NCBI GenBank assembly: GCA_021298975.1
Contig: JAJTGC010000017.1
Coordinates: 1 to 55,080, forward strand
Length of the DNA: 55,080 nt
Direction of reading: 5' to 3'
From: Oxalobacteraceae bacterium
GTDB taxonomy: Bacteria; Pseudomonadota; Gammaproteobacteria; Burkholderiales; Burkholderiaceae_D
A program made the position numbers and the translations under genes. Positions 35,669 through 46,176 of the stretch are shown here, one piece after another; within the stretch, counting starts at the first letter, position 1, and each line of letters opens with the position of its first letter. The notes below the pieces were generated by a model, which was given only the letters and a program-made list of their open reading frames with translations, had not been told where the DNA came from and searched no databases.

Positions 35669-37015
35669 TCAGGCCTGTTGTGTACTGCCCATCAGCTCAT
35701 CGAAGGGGACGACGCTGTCGGTGACCTTGGCTTTGGACAGCACAAAATTGACCACGTTCTCTTCGATCACCAGTGCCTCCACTTCGGCCAGACGCTGACG
35801 ATCGCTGAAGTAGTACTTGACCACCTGTTGAGGATCTTCGTAGGCCTTGGCAAAGTCATCCACATGCGACTTGATCTGGTCGCCCGTCGCACGAAGTTCG
35901 TGCGTCTTGACGAGCTCGCTCAGGATCAATCCCAGTCGCACGCGACGATCCGCCTGTTCATTGAACAATTCGGGCGGAAATGGCATGTCGTTGACGTTCA
36001 TGCCCCGTTGCCGCATGTCTTCCCTTGTCATCTCGGCGAGACGCTCTGCATCCTGCTTGAGCAGCACTTTAGGCACATCCAGTTCAGCGATTTTGATCAA
36101 GGCATCCATCACGTTCGTCTTTGTTTTTGCCTTGACACGACCACCGACTTCGCGCTCGAGATTACCGCGTATGTCATCGCGCATCTTTTGTATGTCGCCA
36201 TCGGCAATTCCCAAACTCTCCGCAAAGCTTGCATCGATATCCGGCAAATGCGCCCATTCCACATGCTTGACTGTAATGGTGAACTCAGCTGTCTTCCCGG
36301 CCACATCCTTGCCGTGGTAATCATCGGGAAACTTCATCGTAAAGGTTTTCGATTCACCCGCTTTCAGACCTAGCGCAGCCTGCTCGAATTCAGCCAGCAT
36401 ACGGCCTTCGCCCAGCACAAAAGCGTAATCATCAGCTTTGCCACCAGCGAACTCAACGCCATCAATCTTGCCGACGAAATCGACCGTGACGCGATCGCCA
36501 TTTTGTGCCGACGTATCCGACCCGCCATCGCCATGGGCATCGTGCACACCCTTGGTATGAAAATGAACGCGCTGCTTGCGCAGGATATCGATCGTCTTGT
36601 CAATCTCGGCGTCGGTCACTTCCGACTTGCTTCGCTCGATCTCGACACTGGCCAGATCACCAATTTTCACCTCGGGATACACCTCGAAGGTCGCCTGAAA
36701 CACGATGGCGCCTTCGACATCGCCGTCGCTCTTGGGCTCGATGGTGGGATAGCCTGCCACCCGCAGGTTGTGCTCAGCGCTGGCTGCGCGAAAGGCACGG
36801 TCAATCAACTCATTGAGCACCTCGCCTTGCACGATCGAGCCGTATTGCGCCGACACCATCTTCATTGGTACTTTGCCCGGACGAAAACCCGGGGCCTTGG
36901 CGGTACGCGCGCGTACTTTCAGGCGTTTTTCCACTTCCGTGTCCATGTCGGACATCAGCACGTTCAGCGTGATGCGGCGCTCGAGTTTTTCCAGTGTTTC
37001 GACTGCAGTTGCCAT
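35669..37015 (-). CDS. tig: Trigger factor, ribosome-associated chaperone
   Basis: This 448-residue chaperone binds beside the ribosomal exit tunnel and shields nascent chains. The ribosome-docking signature GFRPGKVP is near residue 45. A FKBP-type prolyl isomerase domain lies at about residues 165-250 ([20 protein letters not shown] to [14 protein letters not shown]). The remainder is the helical substrate-cradling region. It heads the tig-clpP-clpX series on the minus strand, and a tRNA-Leu gene lies 31 bases upstream. Confidence 0.97.
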   Translation of the reverse strand: MATAVETLEKLERRITLNVLMSDMDTEVEKRLKVRARTAKAPGFRPGKVPMKMVSAQYGSIVQGEVLNELIDRAFRAASAEHNLRVAGYPTIEPKSDGDVEGAIVFQATFEVYPEVKIGDLASVEIERSKSEVTDAEIDKTIDILRKQRVHFHTKGVHDAHGDGGSDTSAQNGDRVTVDFVGKIDGVEFAGGKADDYAFVLGEGRMLAEFEQAALGLKAGESKTFTMKFPDDYHGKDVAGKTAEFTITVKHVEWAHLPDIDASFAESLGIADGDIQKMRDDIRGNLEREVGGRVKAKTKTNVMDALIKIAELDVPKVLLKQDAERLAEMTREDMRQRGMNVNDMPFPPELFNEQADRRVRLGLILSELVKTHELRATGDQIKSHVDDFAKAYEDPQQVVKYYFSDRQRLAEVEALVIEENVVNFVLSKAKVTDSVVPFDELMGSTQQA

Positions 37016-37046
37016 GTGAATCGTCCAAAAATGTTAATCAAGTCGG

Positions 37047-37133
37047 TGGTGCGAGGAGGGGGACTCGAACCCCCACACCATTGCTGGCGTCAGGACCTAA
37101 ACCTGGTGCGTCTACCAATTTCGCCATCCTCGC
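37047..37133 (-). tRNA. tRNA-Leu (TAG)
   Basis: On the minus strand the gene begins GCGAGGATGGCGAAATTGG and ends TCCTCGCACCA with CCA encoded. The anticodon loop GTTTAGGT contains TAG. A long variable arm, typical of class II tRNAs, gives 87 bases in total. It lies immediately ahead of tig, an arrangement seen in other Betaproteobacteria. Confidence 0.96.
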
Positions 37134-37157
37134 AGCACGGTGCCCATTGCTTGCTAC

Positions 37158-37198
37158 ATAAAAGCAAAGGGCGACCAAGTGTCAAAAGCGGTCGCCCT
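37158..37198 (-). terminator. Terminator after the RND pump operon
   Basis: AGGGCGACC and GGTCGCCCT form a 9-bp stem. On the minus strand it is followed by TTTGCTTTTATG, about 90 bases past the stop of the RND permease gene and ahead of tRNA-Leu. Confidence 0.8.
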
Positions 37199-37285
37199 GC
37201 GTGGCCATTGTGGTGGCTGTTTGACTTCAGGGCTGAATTTTACTGGAAATTGACCTCATTCGCCCCGGTTTTTGGCCCTGCCCTC

Positions 37286-40200
37286 TCAGACGGGCCGCCG
37301 CACCCTGAACCAGGCCGCATAGAGCGCTGGCAGGAACAGCAGCGTGAGCACAGTAGCGACGATCAGCCCACCCATGATAGCCACGGCCATGGGGCCCCAG
37401 AATACCGAGCGAGAGAGCGGAATCATCGCCAATACGGCAGTCGCTGCCGTCAGAATGATCGGACGGAAGCGCCGAACGGCCGAGCCAACGATGGCGTCCC
37501 AGGCCGGAATGCCGGCTGACAGGTCTTGCTCGATCTGATCGACCAGAATCACCGAATTGCGGATGATCATGCCGAACAGCGCGATCACGCCGAGCTGGGC
37601 GACGAAGCCGAATGGCCGCTGCAGTATCAGCAGCGCCATTGCGGCGCCTGCAACCCCCAGCGGTCCGGTCAGGAAGACCAGCACCGAACGCGAAAAACTG
37701 TGTAGCTGCAGCATCAGCAGGGTAAACACAATAAAAATCACCAGCGGCACATTGGCGGCAATCGATTCCTGCGCTTTTCCGCTGTCGGCAATGGCACCGG
37801 CCAGTTTGATTTGATAGCCCGGTGGCAGCGCGGCACGCAGTGTTTCCAGCAGCGGGTCGATCTGGCTGGACACGGTCGGCCCCTGAATACCGTCAACCAC
37901 ATCGGACTGAACCGTGATGGCCCACTCGCGTCCCTCACGCCAAACCACACCCGGCTCCCAGACGAAGCGCGGTGTTGCCAGCTGAGACAGCGGCACAGCG
38001 CGCCCACTGCCGGTCGGAATACTTGCACTGGACAAGGCAGTCACGGTCGCCCGCTCATCCACGGGTTGCCGAATCACGATATCAATCAGTTTGTCGCCAT
38101 CACGGAACTGGCCGACCGTACTTCCGGACAAAATGGTGTTGGCGGCACGCATGACCACCTGAGAATTGATGCCCAACGCGCGCAATTTATCCTGATCCAA
38201 TTCGATGCGCAGCACCTTCACGGCTTCATTCCAGTTGTCATTGACCCCGATCGCGTTCGGGTTGCGGCGCATGACCTCCTTGACCTGATCGGCAATAGCC
38301 CTCACCTTTTCAACTTCGGTACCCGTCACCCGAAACTGCACCGGATAGGGTACGGGCGGGCCATTCGGAAGTAATTTCACACGACCGCGGACCTCCGGAA
38401 AATCGGTTTTGAAAAGGGCAATGATTTTGTCGCGCAATACGGTTCGGGCTTTGGCATCTCGGGGCAAGACGACAATCTGAGCCACATTCGTCTGAGGGAA
38501 AATCTGATCCAGCGGCAAATAGAACCGAGGGCTGCCGGTACCCACATAACTCGTCACGGATTCAACATCGGCTTGCTGCATCATCAGCCGTTCGAATTTT
38601 TTTGTCTGATTTTCAGTGGCCTGATAGGAGGAACCTTCTGGAAGCCAGAGCTCGACCATCAGTTCAAGACGGCTCGAATCGGGAAAAAACTGCTGCTCGA
38701 TAAAACGAAAACCAAATACGCCGAGAAAAAACCCCGCCAAGGTCAGCGCAATCGTGGTCTTGCGCCAATCCACGCACCAGTCCACGACGTTTCTCAAACG
38801 CTTGTAAAAAGGTGTATCAAAGAGCTCGTGATGGCCATCCGCGCTGGATGCCGGGTTTACCTTCAACAAGAGGTAACCAATATAGGGCGTGAACAGCACC
38901 GCCACAAACCACGAAATCAGAAGTGCGAGAGCATTCACCGAAAACATGGAGAAGGTGTATTCGCCCGCAGCTGATTGAGCAAAACCAATAGGCAAAAAAC
39001 CGGCCGCCGTAATCAATGTACCTGTCAGCATGGGCATCGCGGTCGAGGTGTAAGCAAATGTCGCCGCGTCAAACCGCGACAAGCCCTCCTCCATTTTTCG
39101 TACCATCATCTCCACGGCAATGATCGCGTCATCCACCAGTAACCCCAGCGCGATAATGAGTGCACCCAGCGAAATTTTATGGAGATCAATACCGAAAATT
39201 CGCATGGCCAAAAAAGTCGCCGCAAGTACCAGTGGAATCGTCAACGCCACCACCAGCCCGGGCCGTACATCAATGCGCCACGGCTTCGCGTGCAGACCGA
39301 GCGAGATCAGACTCACGACCAGCACAATGAGCACAGCTTCCGCCAGTACCTTCAGAAACTCATTGACTGACGAACTGACAGCCTTGGGCTGGTTGGCAAC
39401 ACGCTGAAGTTCAATACCCACCGGCAGTTTGGCCTGAATCTGCGCCGCCATCTGATCCAAACTGCGACCCAAGGCGATGATGTCACCGCCTTTTTCCATC
39501 GACACACCCAGCCCGATCACCTCTTTGCCATTGAAGCGCATTTTGTCCCGGGGTGGATCCGTGTAGCCGCGCGACACCGTCGCAAAATCACCAAGGCGAA
39601 GATTGTTGCCGTTCGCACGCAAGGGCATGTTCTCGAGTACTTTGACCGTCGTGAGCGCACCCGAAACCCTGACCTGCAAATTGTCAGTCTCCGTGACCAG
39701 AACACCACTGCCCTCGACCGCATTTTGCGCATTGATCTGAGCAACCACACTTTCGAAAGGTATGCCCAGCTGCGCAAATTTTTTGGTCGAAAATTCAATG
39801 AATATCTTCTCGTCCTGAACACCATACAACTCAACTTTGGCAACAGAGGGCACGCCTAACAGTTGTTGCCTGACAAAATCTGCATAGTTCCTGACTTCCG
39901 CATAGTTGAAGCCGTCGGTGGAGAGCGCGAAGATGGATCCGTAGGTGTCACCAAATTCATCATTGAAGAAGGGACCTTGCACGCCCGAAGGCAGCGTCGG
40001 TCGAATATCGCCGATTTTTTTCCGCACCTGATACCAGGTTTGAGACACCTCTCTGGGTGGCGTCGATTCACGCAACTCGATAATGATCAGGGTTTCGCCT
40101 GGCTTGGAGTAGCTGCGTATCTTGTCAATGTAGGGGGTCTCCTGCAGCTTTTTTTCAAGCTTGTCGGTGACTTGTTCGGCGACCTGCAATGCGCTCGCTC

Positions 40201-40369
40201 CGGGCCAGTTCGCGCGAATGACCATCGCCCGAAATGTGAATGGCGGGTCCTCATCCTGACCCAGATTGGCGTAGCTGAAAATACCCCCCAGCACCAGCAC
40301 CACCATCAGGTAACGAATAAAGGGGATATGCTCGAGCGCCCAACGAGACAGATTCAGCCGCTCCTTCAT
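37286..40369 (-). CDS. RND-family efflux pump inner-membrane permease
   Basis: This 1027-residue permease of the AcrB/HAE-1 superfamily exports compounds using the proton gradient. It has the usual layout: an N-terminal helix (FIRYLMVVLVLGGIFSYANLG), a first periplasmic loop, six helices, a second loop and five more helices. The proton-relay aspartate pair is in the fourth-helix motif LGLLVDDAIIAVEMM. The periplasmic NDEFGDTYGSIFALS segment marks a subgroup distinct from AcrB itself. The start overlaps the adaptor stop by four bases. No outer-membrane TolC-type channel gene is adjacent, so a channel encoded elsewhere is presumably shared. Drug or metabolite specificity is unknown. Confidence 0.93.
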   Translation of the reverse strand: MKERLNLSRWALEHIPFIRYLMVVLVLGGIFSYANLGQDEDPPFTFRAMVIRANWPGASALQVAEQVTDKLEKKLQETPYIDKIRSYSKPGETLIIIELRESTPPREVSQTWYQVRKKIGDIRPTLPSGVQGPFFNDEFGDTYGSIFALSTDGFNYAEVRNYADFVRQQLLGVPSVAKVELYGVQDEKIFIEFSTKKFAQLGIPFESVVAQINAQNAVEGSGVLVTETDNLQVRVSGALTTVKVLENMPLRANGNNLRLGDFATVSRGYTDPPRDKMRFNGKEVIGLGVSMEKGGDIIALGRSLDQMAAQIQAKLPVGIELQRVANQPKAVSSSVNEFLKVLAEAVLIVLVVSLISLGLHAKPWRIDVRPGLVVALTIPLVLAATFLAMRIFGIDLHKISLGALIIALGLLVDDAIIAVEMMVRKMEEGLSRFDAATFAYTSTAMPMLTGTLITAAGFLPIGFAQSAAGEYTFSMFSVNALALLISWFVAVLFTPYIGYLLLKVNPASSADGHHELFDTPFYKRLRNVVDWCVDWRKTTIALTLAGFFLGVFGFRFIEQQFFPDSSRLELMVELWLPEGSSYQATENQTKKFERLMMQQADVESVTSYVGTGSPRFYLPLDQIFPQTNVAQIVVLPRDAKARTVLRDKIIALFKTDFPEVRGRVKLLPNGPPVPYPVQFRVTGTEVEKVRAIADQVKEVMRRNPNAIGVNDNWNEAVKVLRIELDQDKLRALGINSQVVMRAANTILSGSTVGQFRDGDKLIDIVIRQPVDERATVTALSSASIPTGSGRAVPLSQLATPRFVWEPGVVWREGREWAITVQSDVVDGIQGPTVSSQIDPLLETLRAALPPGYQIKLAGAIADSGKAQESIAANVPLVIFIVFTLLMLQLHSFSRSVLVFLTGPLGVAGAAMALLILQRPFGFVAQLGVIALFGMIIRNSVILVDQIEQDLSAGIPAWDAIVGSAVRRFRPIILTAATAVLAMIPLSRSVFWGPMAVAIMGGLIVATVLTLLFLPALYAAWFRVRRPV

Positions 40370-41517
40370 TGGGACTGTCCCTGCGCCTGTCCCTTGGCGC
40401 TTGCAGCCGCCGTGTCGCCGAGCACAGTCACTTTCTGTCCCTCACGCAGCAAATTCACGCCCGCTGTGACCACCACCTGACCAGGTGCAAGACCTGATGC
40501 AATAACAATCTCGTTACCAACAGCACCCGACACATCCACCATAACCAGCTTCACGGCGCCCTGCTCCACCACCCATACTGCTGTCTTTTCCTTGTGGTTG
40601 AACAGCGCCGTCAGCGGCAAACGGATTCCCGGCGCAGCTTCGCTTGCAAATGACACTGTGGCGGTCATCCCCAACTGAATATCGCTGCCGGCTTTGGGGA
40701 GCGCAATCTTGGCCGTGAAGGTGCGCGTCGCAGGGTCGGCCATGGGTGATAATTCACGCAGTCTTCCCTCCAGCACCAACTCAGGATTCGCCCACGTACG
40801 TACGGTCACATCGCTGATGCGCTTCAATTTGGCGACCTGATCCTCAGGAATACTGACCCGTATTTCCTTCTCGCCGGTGCGGGCGATTCGGACCACCGGC
40901 ATCCCCGGAGACACCACTTGGCCGACTTCCGCATCAATACCGGTGACCACGCCGTCGGCATCAGCCATCAGACTGGTGTAGCTGCTTTGATTCGCCTGCA
41001 CTCTGAGCCCGACTGTCGCTTGCTCATGATTTGCCAGCGCCGCCTTGTAGGCGGCCTCCTTCGATTCGAGCACCGCCTGACTGACGAAATTTTTCTGGCG
41101 TAGCTCGCGGTAGCGATTGAGGTCTGCTTGCGCCAGCGATAGCGTGCTGTCGGCTGCACTGACGGAGGCTTTGGCTTGCGCCTGAGCGAGCTGAAAGTCG
41201 CTGGCGTCAAGCTGCATGAGCAGCTGGCCACGCCTGACCACAGTGCCCACGTCAACCTTGCGTGCAATGACCTTCCCTCCGACTCGGAAGCCGAGCCGCG
41301 ATTCATAGCGCGGCTGCACCTCTCCCGCCAGTTCGACTTGGTTCTTTGCGCCGGAAGGCGCCACAACCAGCACGCGCACGGGGCGGATATCCTCGGTTTT
41401 TGCGGGTTGATCTGTACAGGCTGCCAGCAACAGCATGCCACCCAACAGCGGCACCGATATCAGCGAGTTCAGCCCTGACATGACCTGTTGATGATTCTTC
41501 GGAAACGGGAACGACAC
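40366..41517 (-). CDS. RND pump periplasmic adaptor (membrane fusion) lipoprotein
   Basis: This 383-residue adaptor bridges the RND permease and an outer-membrane channel. A GTG at 41517 with AAAGGA upstream is the best start. A hydrophobic segment then leads to the lipobox LLAAC at about residues 30-34, so it is a lipoprotein anchored to the inner membrane. The lipoyl-like halves (GKVIARKVDVGTVVRRGQLL and ADADGVVTGIDAEVGQVV) flank a helical hairpin, followed by beta-barrel regions. It is the first gene of the two-gene pump operon and diverges from hpnC. Confidence 0.9.
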   Translation of the reverse strand: MSFPFPKNHQQVMSGLNSLISVPLLGGMLLLAACTDQPAKTEDIRPVRVLVVAPSGAKNQVELAGEVQPRYESRLGFRVGGKVIARKVDVGTVVRRGQLLMQLDASDFQLAQAQAKASVSAADSTLSLAQADLNRYRELRQKNFVSQAVLESKEAAYKAALANHEQATVGLRVQANQSSYTSLMADADGVVTGIDAEVGQVVSPGMPVVRIARTGEKEIRVSIPEDQVAKLKRISDVTVRTWANPELVLEGRLRELSPMADPATRTFTAKIALPKAGSDIQLGMTATVSFASEAAPGIRLPLTALFNHKEKTAVWVVEQGAVKLVMVDVSGAVGNEIVIASGLAPGQVVVTAGVNLLREGQKVTVLGDTAAASAKGQAQGQSQ

Positions 41518-41671
41518 GGGTTTTCCTTTACTATTCGGGCAGACACTGCACCGGCGCTTGCTGTTCGGGTTGTTTGTTCGGTATTTTCGGTTACTGACTC
41601 AAAGGTAAGTAATTATAGCGAATGAATTTTTGTCATGTCGCTTTTACAATGCCGCACTTTGCACCGCCTCG

Positions 41672-42487
41672 ATGTCCAATACACATTACGAAAACTTTCC
41701 GGTCGCCTCCCCGCTCCTTCCGAAGTCGATGCGCGCCGCGGTCAGGGTAATCTATGCCTTTGCCCGCAGCGCCGATGATCTTGCGGACGAGGGCGAGGCA
41801 CTGCCTGATGAGCGCATCGCTGCGCTCACGGCCTACGAAACCGAACTGGACCGCATCGACCGCGGTCAAAAGCCCGAATCCCGGCTCTTTGAGCAAGTCG
41901 CAGCGACGCTCGCCGCGCACCAGCTGGAGACGCACTACCTGCGCGAGCTTCTGTCGGCCTTCCGCCAGGATGTTCGCCAGACCCGTTATCCAAGTTTTGA
42001 TGCGCTGCTGGATTACTGTCGACGCTCCGCGAATCCGGTGGGTCGCATCATGCTCAGCCTTTTTGGGAATACGACGACGCGTGCATTCCAGCAGAGCGAT
42101 GCCATTTGCAGTGCGCTGCAAATCATCAATTTTCTGCAGGACGTTGCGATCGACTGGGATAAATCACGCGTGTATCTGCCGCAGGAAGACTTGCAGCGCT
42201 TTGGCGTCAGCGAAGAACAGATCGCTGCCCGGCGCGTCGACGATCGCTGGAAAGCATTGATGGCCTTTGAAATTCAGCGAGCACGCGCCATGATGCTTGA
42301 GGGCGCGCCACTGGCCCTGCACATTCGCGGTCGGTTGGGCTGGGAACTGCGGCTCATCGTGCAAGGTGGGCTGCGTATCCTCGAGAAAATTGAAGCCGTC
42401 GGTTACGATGTCTTTCGCGCGCGACCCACGCTGAAAAAGCACGACTGGTTGCTGATATTCTGGCGCGCTGTTCGCTTTGCCGGCTAG
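41672..42487 (+). CDS. hpnC: Squalene synthase HpnC (hydroxysqualene synthase)
   Basis: This 271-residue isoprenoid synthase converts presqualene diphosphate to hydroxysqualene in the three-enzyme bacterial squalene route. I chose the ATG at 41672 because the protein then opens HYENFPVASPLLP, the family start. The two aspartate-rich metal sites are ADDLADEGE and NFLQDVAIDWDKSRVYLP. It is the first of hpnC-hpnD-hpnE, which are closely spaced on the plus strand. No strong ribosome binding site precedes the start. Confidence 0.92.
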   Translation: MSNTHYENFPVASPLLPKSMRAAVRVIYAFARSADDLADEGEALPDERIAALTAYETELDRIDRGQKPESRLFEQVAATLAAHQLETHYLRELLSAFRQDVRQTRYPSFDALLDYCRRSANPVGRIMLSLFGNTTTRAFQQSDAICSALQIINFLQDVAIDWDKSRVYLPQEDLQRFGVSEEQIAARRVDDRWKALMAFEIQRARAMMLEGAPLALHIRGRLGWELRLIVQGGLRILEKIEAVGYDVFRARPTLKKHDWLLIFWRAVRFAG

Positions 42488-42531
42488 CATGTGGTACCTA
42501 CTATAAAAAAACGACGCATTCATCCCAGAGA

Positions 42532-43365
42532 ATGACTCCCGAAGACTACTGCCAGCAAAAAGCCGCCCAGAGCGGCTCGAGCTTCTACTACAGCTTTCTT
42601 TTCCTGCCGCCACCGCGCCGGCAGGCCATTACTGCTTTGTATGCGTTCTGTCGCGAAGTGGATGATGTTGTCGATGAAACCAGCGACCCTGCTCTGGCGC
42701 AGACCACGCTGGCCTGGTGGCGCAACGAGGTCGCGCAGATGCTGGCCGGGCAGCCCAATCACCCGGTGACTCAGGCACTGATGCCACACCTGCAGACGTT
42801 CAACATTCAGGGAGCGCACCTGCTCGCCGTCATCGATGGCATGGAGATGGATCTCACCCAAACACGGTATCTGGATTTTGCGGCGCTAGAGCGCTACTGC
42901 TGGCATGTCGCCAGTGTCGTGGGCATCATGTCCGCCAGCATCTTTGGCTACAGCGACCCGCGCACTTTGCAATATGCAGAGAAACTCGGTCTGGCTTTCC
43001 AACTCACGAACATCATTCGTGATGTCGGCGAGGACGCGCGCCGTGGCCGGATTTACCTGCCCCTATCGGAGTTGAAGACGCATCAGGTACCTGTCTCGGA
43101 ACTGCTCAATGCAACCCACAGCGATCGCTTTGTGGAACTGATGCGCTTTCAGACCCGGCGCGCGCAGGCGCTGTATGACGAAGCGATGTCCCTGCTTCCG
43201 GCAGCAGACCGACGCGCGCAACGCGCAGGGTTGATCATGGCGGCAATTTATCGCGCTGTGCTCGAAGAAATACAGCGTGACGAATTTCGAGTACTCGATC
43301 ACAAAATTTCGCTTACGCCGATCCGCAAGTTGTGGCTGGCCTGGACAACCTGGGTCAGAGGCTGA
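42532..43365 (+). CDS. hpnD: Presqualene diphosphate synthase HpnD
   Basis: This 277-residue enzyme condenses two farnesyl diphosphates to presqualene diphosphate. The metal-binding sites are REVDDVVDE and the second motif NIIRDVGEDARRGRIYLP, both matching the HpnD/phytoene synthase family. It lies 44 bases after hpnC. Its stop overlaps the hpnE start (TGATG), which indicates translational coupling. Substrate and product stay at the cytoplasmic side of the membrane. Confidence 0.93.
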   Translation: MTPEDYCQQKAAQSGSSFYYSFLFLPPPRRQAITALYAFCREVDDVVDETSDPALAQTTLAWWRNEVAQMLAGQPNHPVTQALMPHLQTFNIQGAHLLAVIDGMEMDLTQTRYLDFAALERYCWHVASVVGIMSASIFGYSDPRTLQYAEKLGLAFQLTNIIRDVGEDARRGRIYLPLSELKTHQVPVSELLNATHSDRFVELMRFQTRRAQALYDEAMSLLPAADRRAQRAGLIMAAIYRAVLEEIQRDEFRVLDHKISLTPIRKLWLAWTTWVRG

Positions 43366-44696
43366 TGCGCACACCCAAAGTCGCCGTCATCGGCGCTGGC
43401 TGGGCGGGCTGCGCAGCGGCGGTCGAACTGACACGACGCGGCGCCAAAGTCATTTTGCTCGAAGCCTCGCGCACCATGGGCGGAAGAGCGCGGCGCGTCG
43501 AGCATCAGGGCAAAACACTCGACAACGGTCAGCACATACTGCTCGGTGCTTATAGCAACACGCTGCACCTCATGAAAACGGTGGGGCTGCGTCCCTCCCA
43601 AGCACTGCTGCGCCTGCCGCTGCAGATGCGTTATCCAGCCAACACGGGCGGCATGGATCTGCAAGCGCCTCGCCTGCCCGCTCCGCTTCACCTCGCTTGG
43701 GCCGTATTGCGTGCCAAAGGTCTGACGATCGCGGACAAACTCGCGCTGGGCCGTTTTTCTTCTGCCGCACGATGGATGCAATGGCAACTCCATGAAGATT
43801 GCACCGTCACCGCATTGCTCGATCGCTTTGATCAAACCGAGCGGCTGATTCGGCTGATGTGGCGACCGCTGTGCATTGCCGCGCTCAACACACCGCCCGA
43901 GCGCGCATCTGCCATTGTATTTTTGAATGTGCTGCGCGACAGCCTCGGTGCACACCGCAACGCTTCCGACATGCTCATTCCCCGTCAGGATTTGTCATCG
44001 CTCTTTCCAGACGCCGCCGTGTCTTACATTGAACATCACGGTGGCATCGTGCATGCCGGGGTACAAGCACGATCCGTGACGCACACTGAACAGGGCTGGC
44101 AGGTGCACGCCGACACGATGGACCAGCAAGTCGATGCCGTGGTCATATCAACGCCACCCGCGCAGGCGCGTACCCTCCTGATGGACGTGGCACCGACGCT
44201 GGCCGAATCGCTGTCGCTCACCTATGAACCGATAACGACCTGTTACTTGCAATATGGACCCACGCTGAAGCTGCCGGCAGTTTTTTATGCCTTGCTGGAC
44301 GATCCGGAAAAACATCGTTGGGCGCAATTTATTTTTGACCGTGGGCAGCTCGATGCCGCACAAGCGGGTCTGATGGCCGTCGTGATCAGTGCCTCAGGCG
44401 AAGCGATAGCCAACGGGAATGAAGCGCTGCTGGCCGAAGTGGTGATGCAAATCGCGGCCGATCTGGATATGCCCACATTGCTCAATCCTCAATGGCACCG
44501 CATCATCAGCGAAAAGCGCGCCACTTTTTCCTGCACGCCGAATCTGCTCAGACCGGCCAATGACACGGGTTTGAAAGGCTTGTTTCTCGCCGGCGACTAT
44601 ACGGCGGGTGATTATCCCGCGACCCTGGAGGGCGCAGTGCGCAGTGGACGCGAAGCCGCACGCCAGCTGATGCTGCAATCACACGGCGAGCGCTGA
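43365..44696 (+). CDS. hpnE: Hydroxysqualene dehydroxylase HpnE
   Basis: This 443-residue FAD-dependent enzyme reduces hydroxysqualene to squalene, the last step of the HpnCDE route. It starts at the ATG at 43365, with the flavin fold VAVIGAGWAGCAAAVEL directly after. GRARRVEHQGKTLDNGQHILLG is the second family hallmark, and the C-terminal FLAGDYTAGDYPATLEGAVRSG contacts FAD. The squalene-hopene cyclase gene that normally uses the product is not within this window. Confidence 0.93.
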   Translation: MRTPKVAVIGAGWAGCAAAVELTRRGAKVILLEASRTMGGRARRVEHQGKTLDNGQHILLGAYSNTLHLMKTVGLRPSQALLRLPLQMRYPANTGGMDLQAPRLPAPLHLAWAVLRAKGLTIADKLALGRFSSAARWMQWQLHEDCTVTALLDRFDQTERLIRLMWRPLCIAALNTPPERASAIVFLNVLRDSLGAHRNASDMLIPRQDLSSLFPDAAVSYIEHHGGIVHAGVQARSVTHTEQGWQVHADTMDQQVDAVVISTPPAQARTLLMDVAPTLAESLSLTYEPITTCYLQYGPTLKLPAVFYALLDDPEKHRWAQFIFDRGQLDAAQAGLMAVVISASGEAIANGNEALLAEVVMQIAADLDMPTLLNPQWHRIISEKRATFSCTPNLLRPANDTGLKGLFLAGDYTAGDYPATLEGAVRSGREAARQLMLQSHGER

Positions 44697-44803
44697 TGCA
44701 TGCAAGTGATTCAGGAACACGGCAAATTTTAAATTTACGCCATGCAGATCGGTGATGGCTTGCGGCATAACGCGGCGCTATGCGGCCCCGCCCGAGCGGA
44801 CCG

Positions 44804-46174
44804 CTACGAAAACTCTCTGACCTTTGTCATCGCCTCATCAATCCGCTCGACACCGATCACCTGCAGACCTTCAATTTTCTGCTTGGGCAGATTGGCCTTG
44901 GGCACCAGCGCCATCGAAAATCCCAGTTTGGCCGCTTCACGCAAGCGCTCCTGTCCGCGCGGTGCAGGTCGAATTTCGCCAGCCAGACCAACTTCCCCAA
45001 AAGTCACCAGACCGCGCGGCAGGGGCTTGCTGCGCATGGATGACTGAATCGCCAGCAGCACCGCAAGATCGGCCGCCGGCTCGGTGATTTTCACACCACC
45101 GACGGCATTGATAAACACATCCTGATCAAACGCCGCCACACCGGCATGACGGTGCAGTACCGCCAGCAACATCGCCAGCCGATTCTGCTCCAACCCAACG
45201 GACAAACGGCGCGCGTTGGGCACATGCGATGCATCCACCAGCGCCTGTATCTCCACCAGCAGCGGCCGCGTGCCCTCCTGCGTGACCATGACACAGGAGC
45301 CCGGTACTTGCGCATCATGCTGCGAGAGGAAAAGGGCAGAGGGATTGGAAACCCCCTTGAGCCCCTTGTCCGTCATCGCGAACACGCCCAACTCATTGAC
45401 AGCGCCGAAGCGGTTCTTGAAGGCGCGCACCAGCCGAAAGCTCGAGTGCGTATCGCCTTCGAAATACAAGACAGTATCCACAATATGCTCAAGCACGCGG
45501 GGACCCGCCAGCGCCCCCTCTTTGGTGACATGTCCCACCAGAATAATGGTCACGCCGGATTGTTTTGCAAAACGGGTCAGCTGCGCTGCGCACTCGCGCA
45601 CCTGCGCGACCGAGCCAGGTGCCGACGTCAGTGCATCCGAAAACAAAGTCTGTATCGAGTCAACGACAGCCACCTGCGGCTTCTGCTCCGTGAGTGTGCC
45701 GATAATTTTTTCCAGCTGAATCTCGGCCTGCAAGTGCAAATCACCCGCATCGATACCCAAGCGTCGTGCCCGGAGGGCAATCTGAGCGCCGGACTCCTCA
45801 CCGCTCACATACAGCGCTGACTTGACACGCGACAGATTGGCCAGTGCCTGCAGCAGCAGCGTTGATTTACCAATGCCGGGATCGCCGCCAATCAGGACGA
45901 CACCGCCAGGAACCAGTCCACCACCGAGTACGCGATCAAATTCATCGATACCGGTGCCAAAACGGGGAACATCCTCCGCCTCGATATCGCTTAACCGCAT
46001 GACGGGTGCGCCCTGCACCAAACCCTTGGCCTGGACCCCAAATCGATTGGCGGCGCTCTCCACCACACTTTCCACCAGGGTGTTCCACTGCGCGCAAGCG
46101 GGACACTGCCCCGCCCATTTGCTGCTGGTACCACCACATTCGGTGCAGGCGTACTGAGTTTTTGCTTTGGCCAT
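44804..46174 (-). CDS. radA: DNA repair protein RadA
   Basis: This 456-residue RecA-like ATPase processes recombination intermediates by branch migration. The start is the ATG at 46174 (MAKAKTQYACTEC), two bases after the alr stop. The order is a zinc finger (CTECGGTSSKWAGQCPAC), a P-loop (GGDPGIGKSTLLLQ), the RadA-specific KNRFG motif and a C-terminal Lon-protease-like domain that lacks the catalytic residues in this family. It is probably co-transcribed with alr. Confidence 0.96.
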   Translation of the reverse strand: MAKAKTQYACTECGGTSSKWAGQCPACAQWNTLVESVVESAANRFGVQAKGLVQGAPVMRLSDIEAEDVPRFGTGIDEFDRVLGGGLVPGGVVLIGGDPGIGKSTLLLQALANLSRVKSALYVSGEESGAQIALRARRLGIDAGDLHLQAEIQLEKIIGTLTEQKPQVAVVDSIQTLFSDALTSAPGSVAQVRECAAQLTRFAKQSGVTIILVGHVTKEGALAGPRVLEHIVDTVLYFEGDTHSSFRLVRAFKNRFGAVNELGVFAMTDKGLKGVSNPSALFLSQHDAQVPGSCVMVTQEGTRPLLVEIQALVDASHVPNARRLSVGLEQNRLAMLLAVLHRHAGVAAFDQDVFINAVGGVKITEPAADLAVLLAIQSSMRSKPLPRGLVTFGEVGLAGEIRPAPRGQERLREAAKLGFSMALVPKANLPKQKIEGLQVIGVERIDEAMTKVREFS

Positions 46175-46176
46175 GA

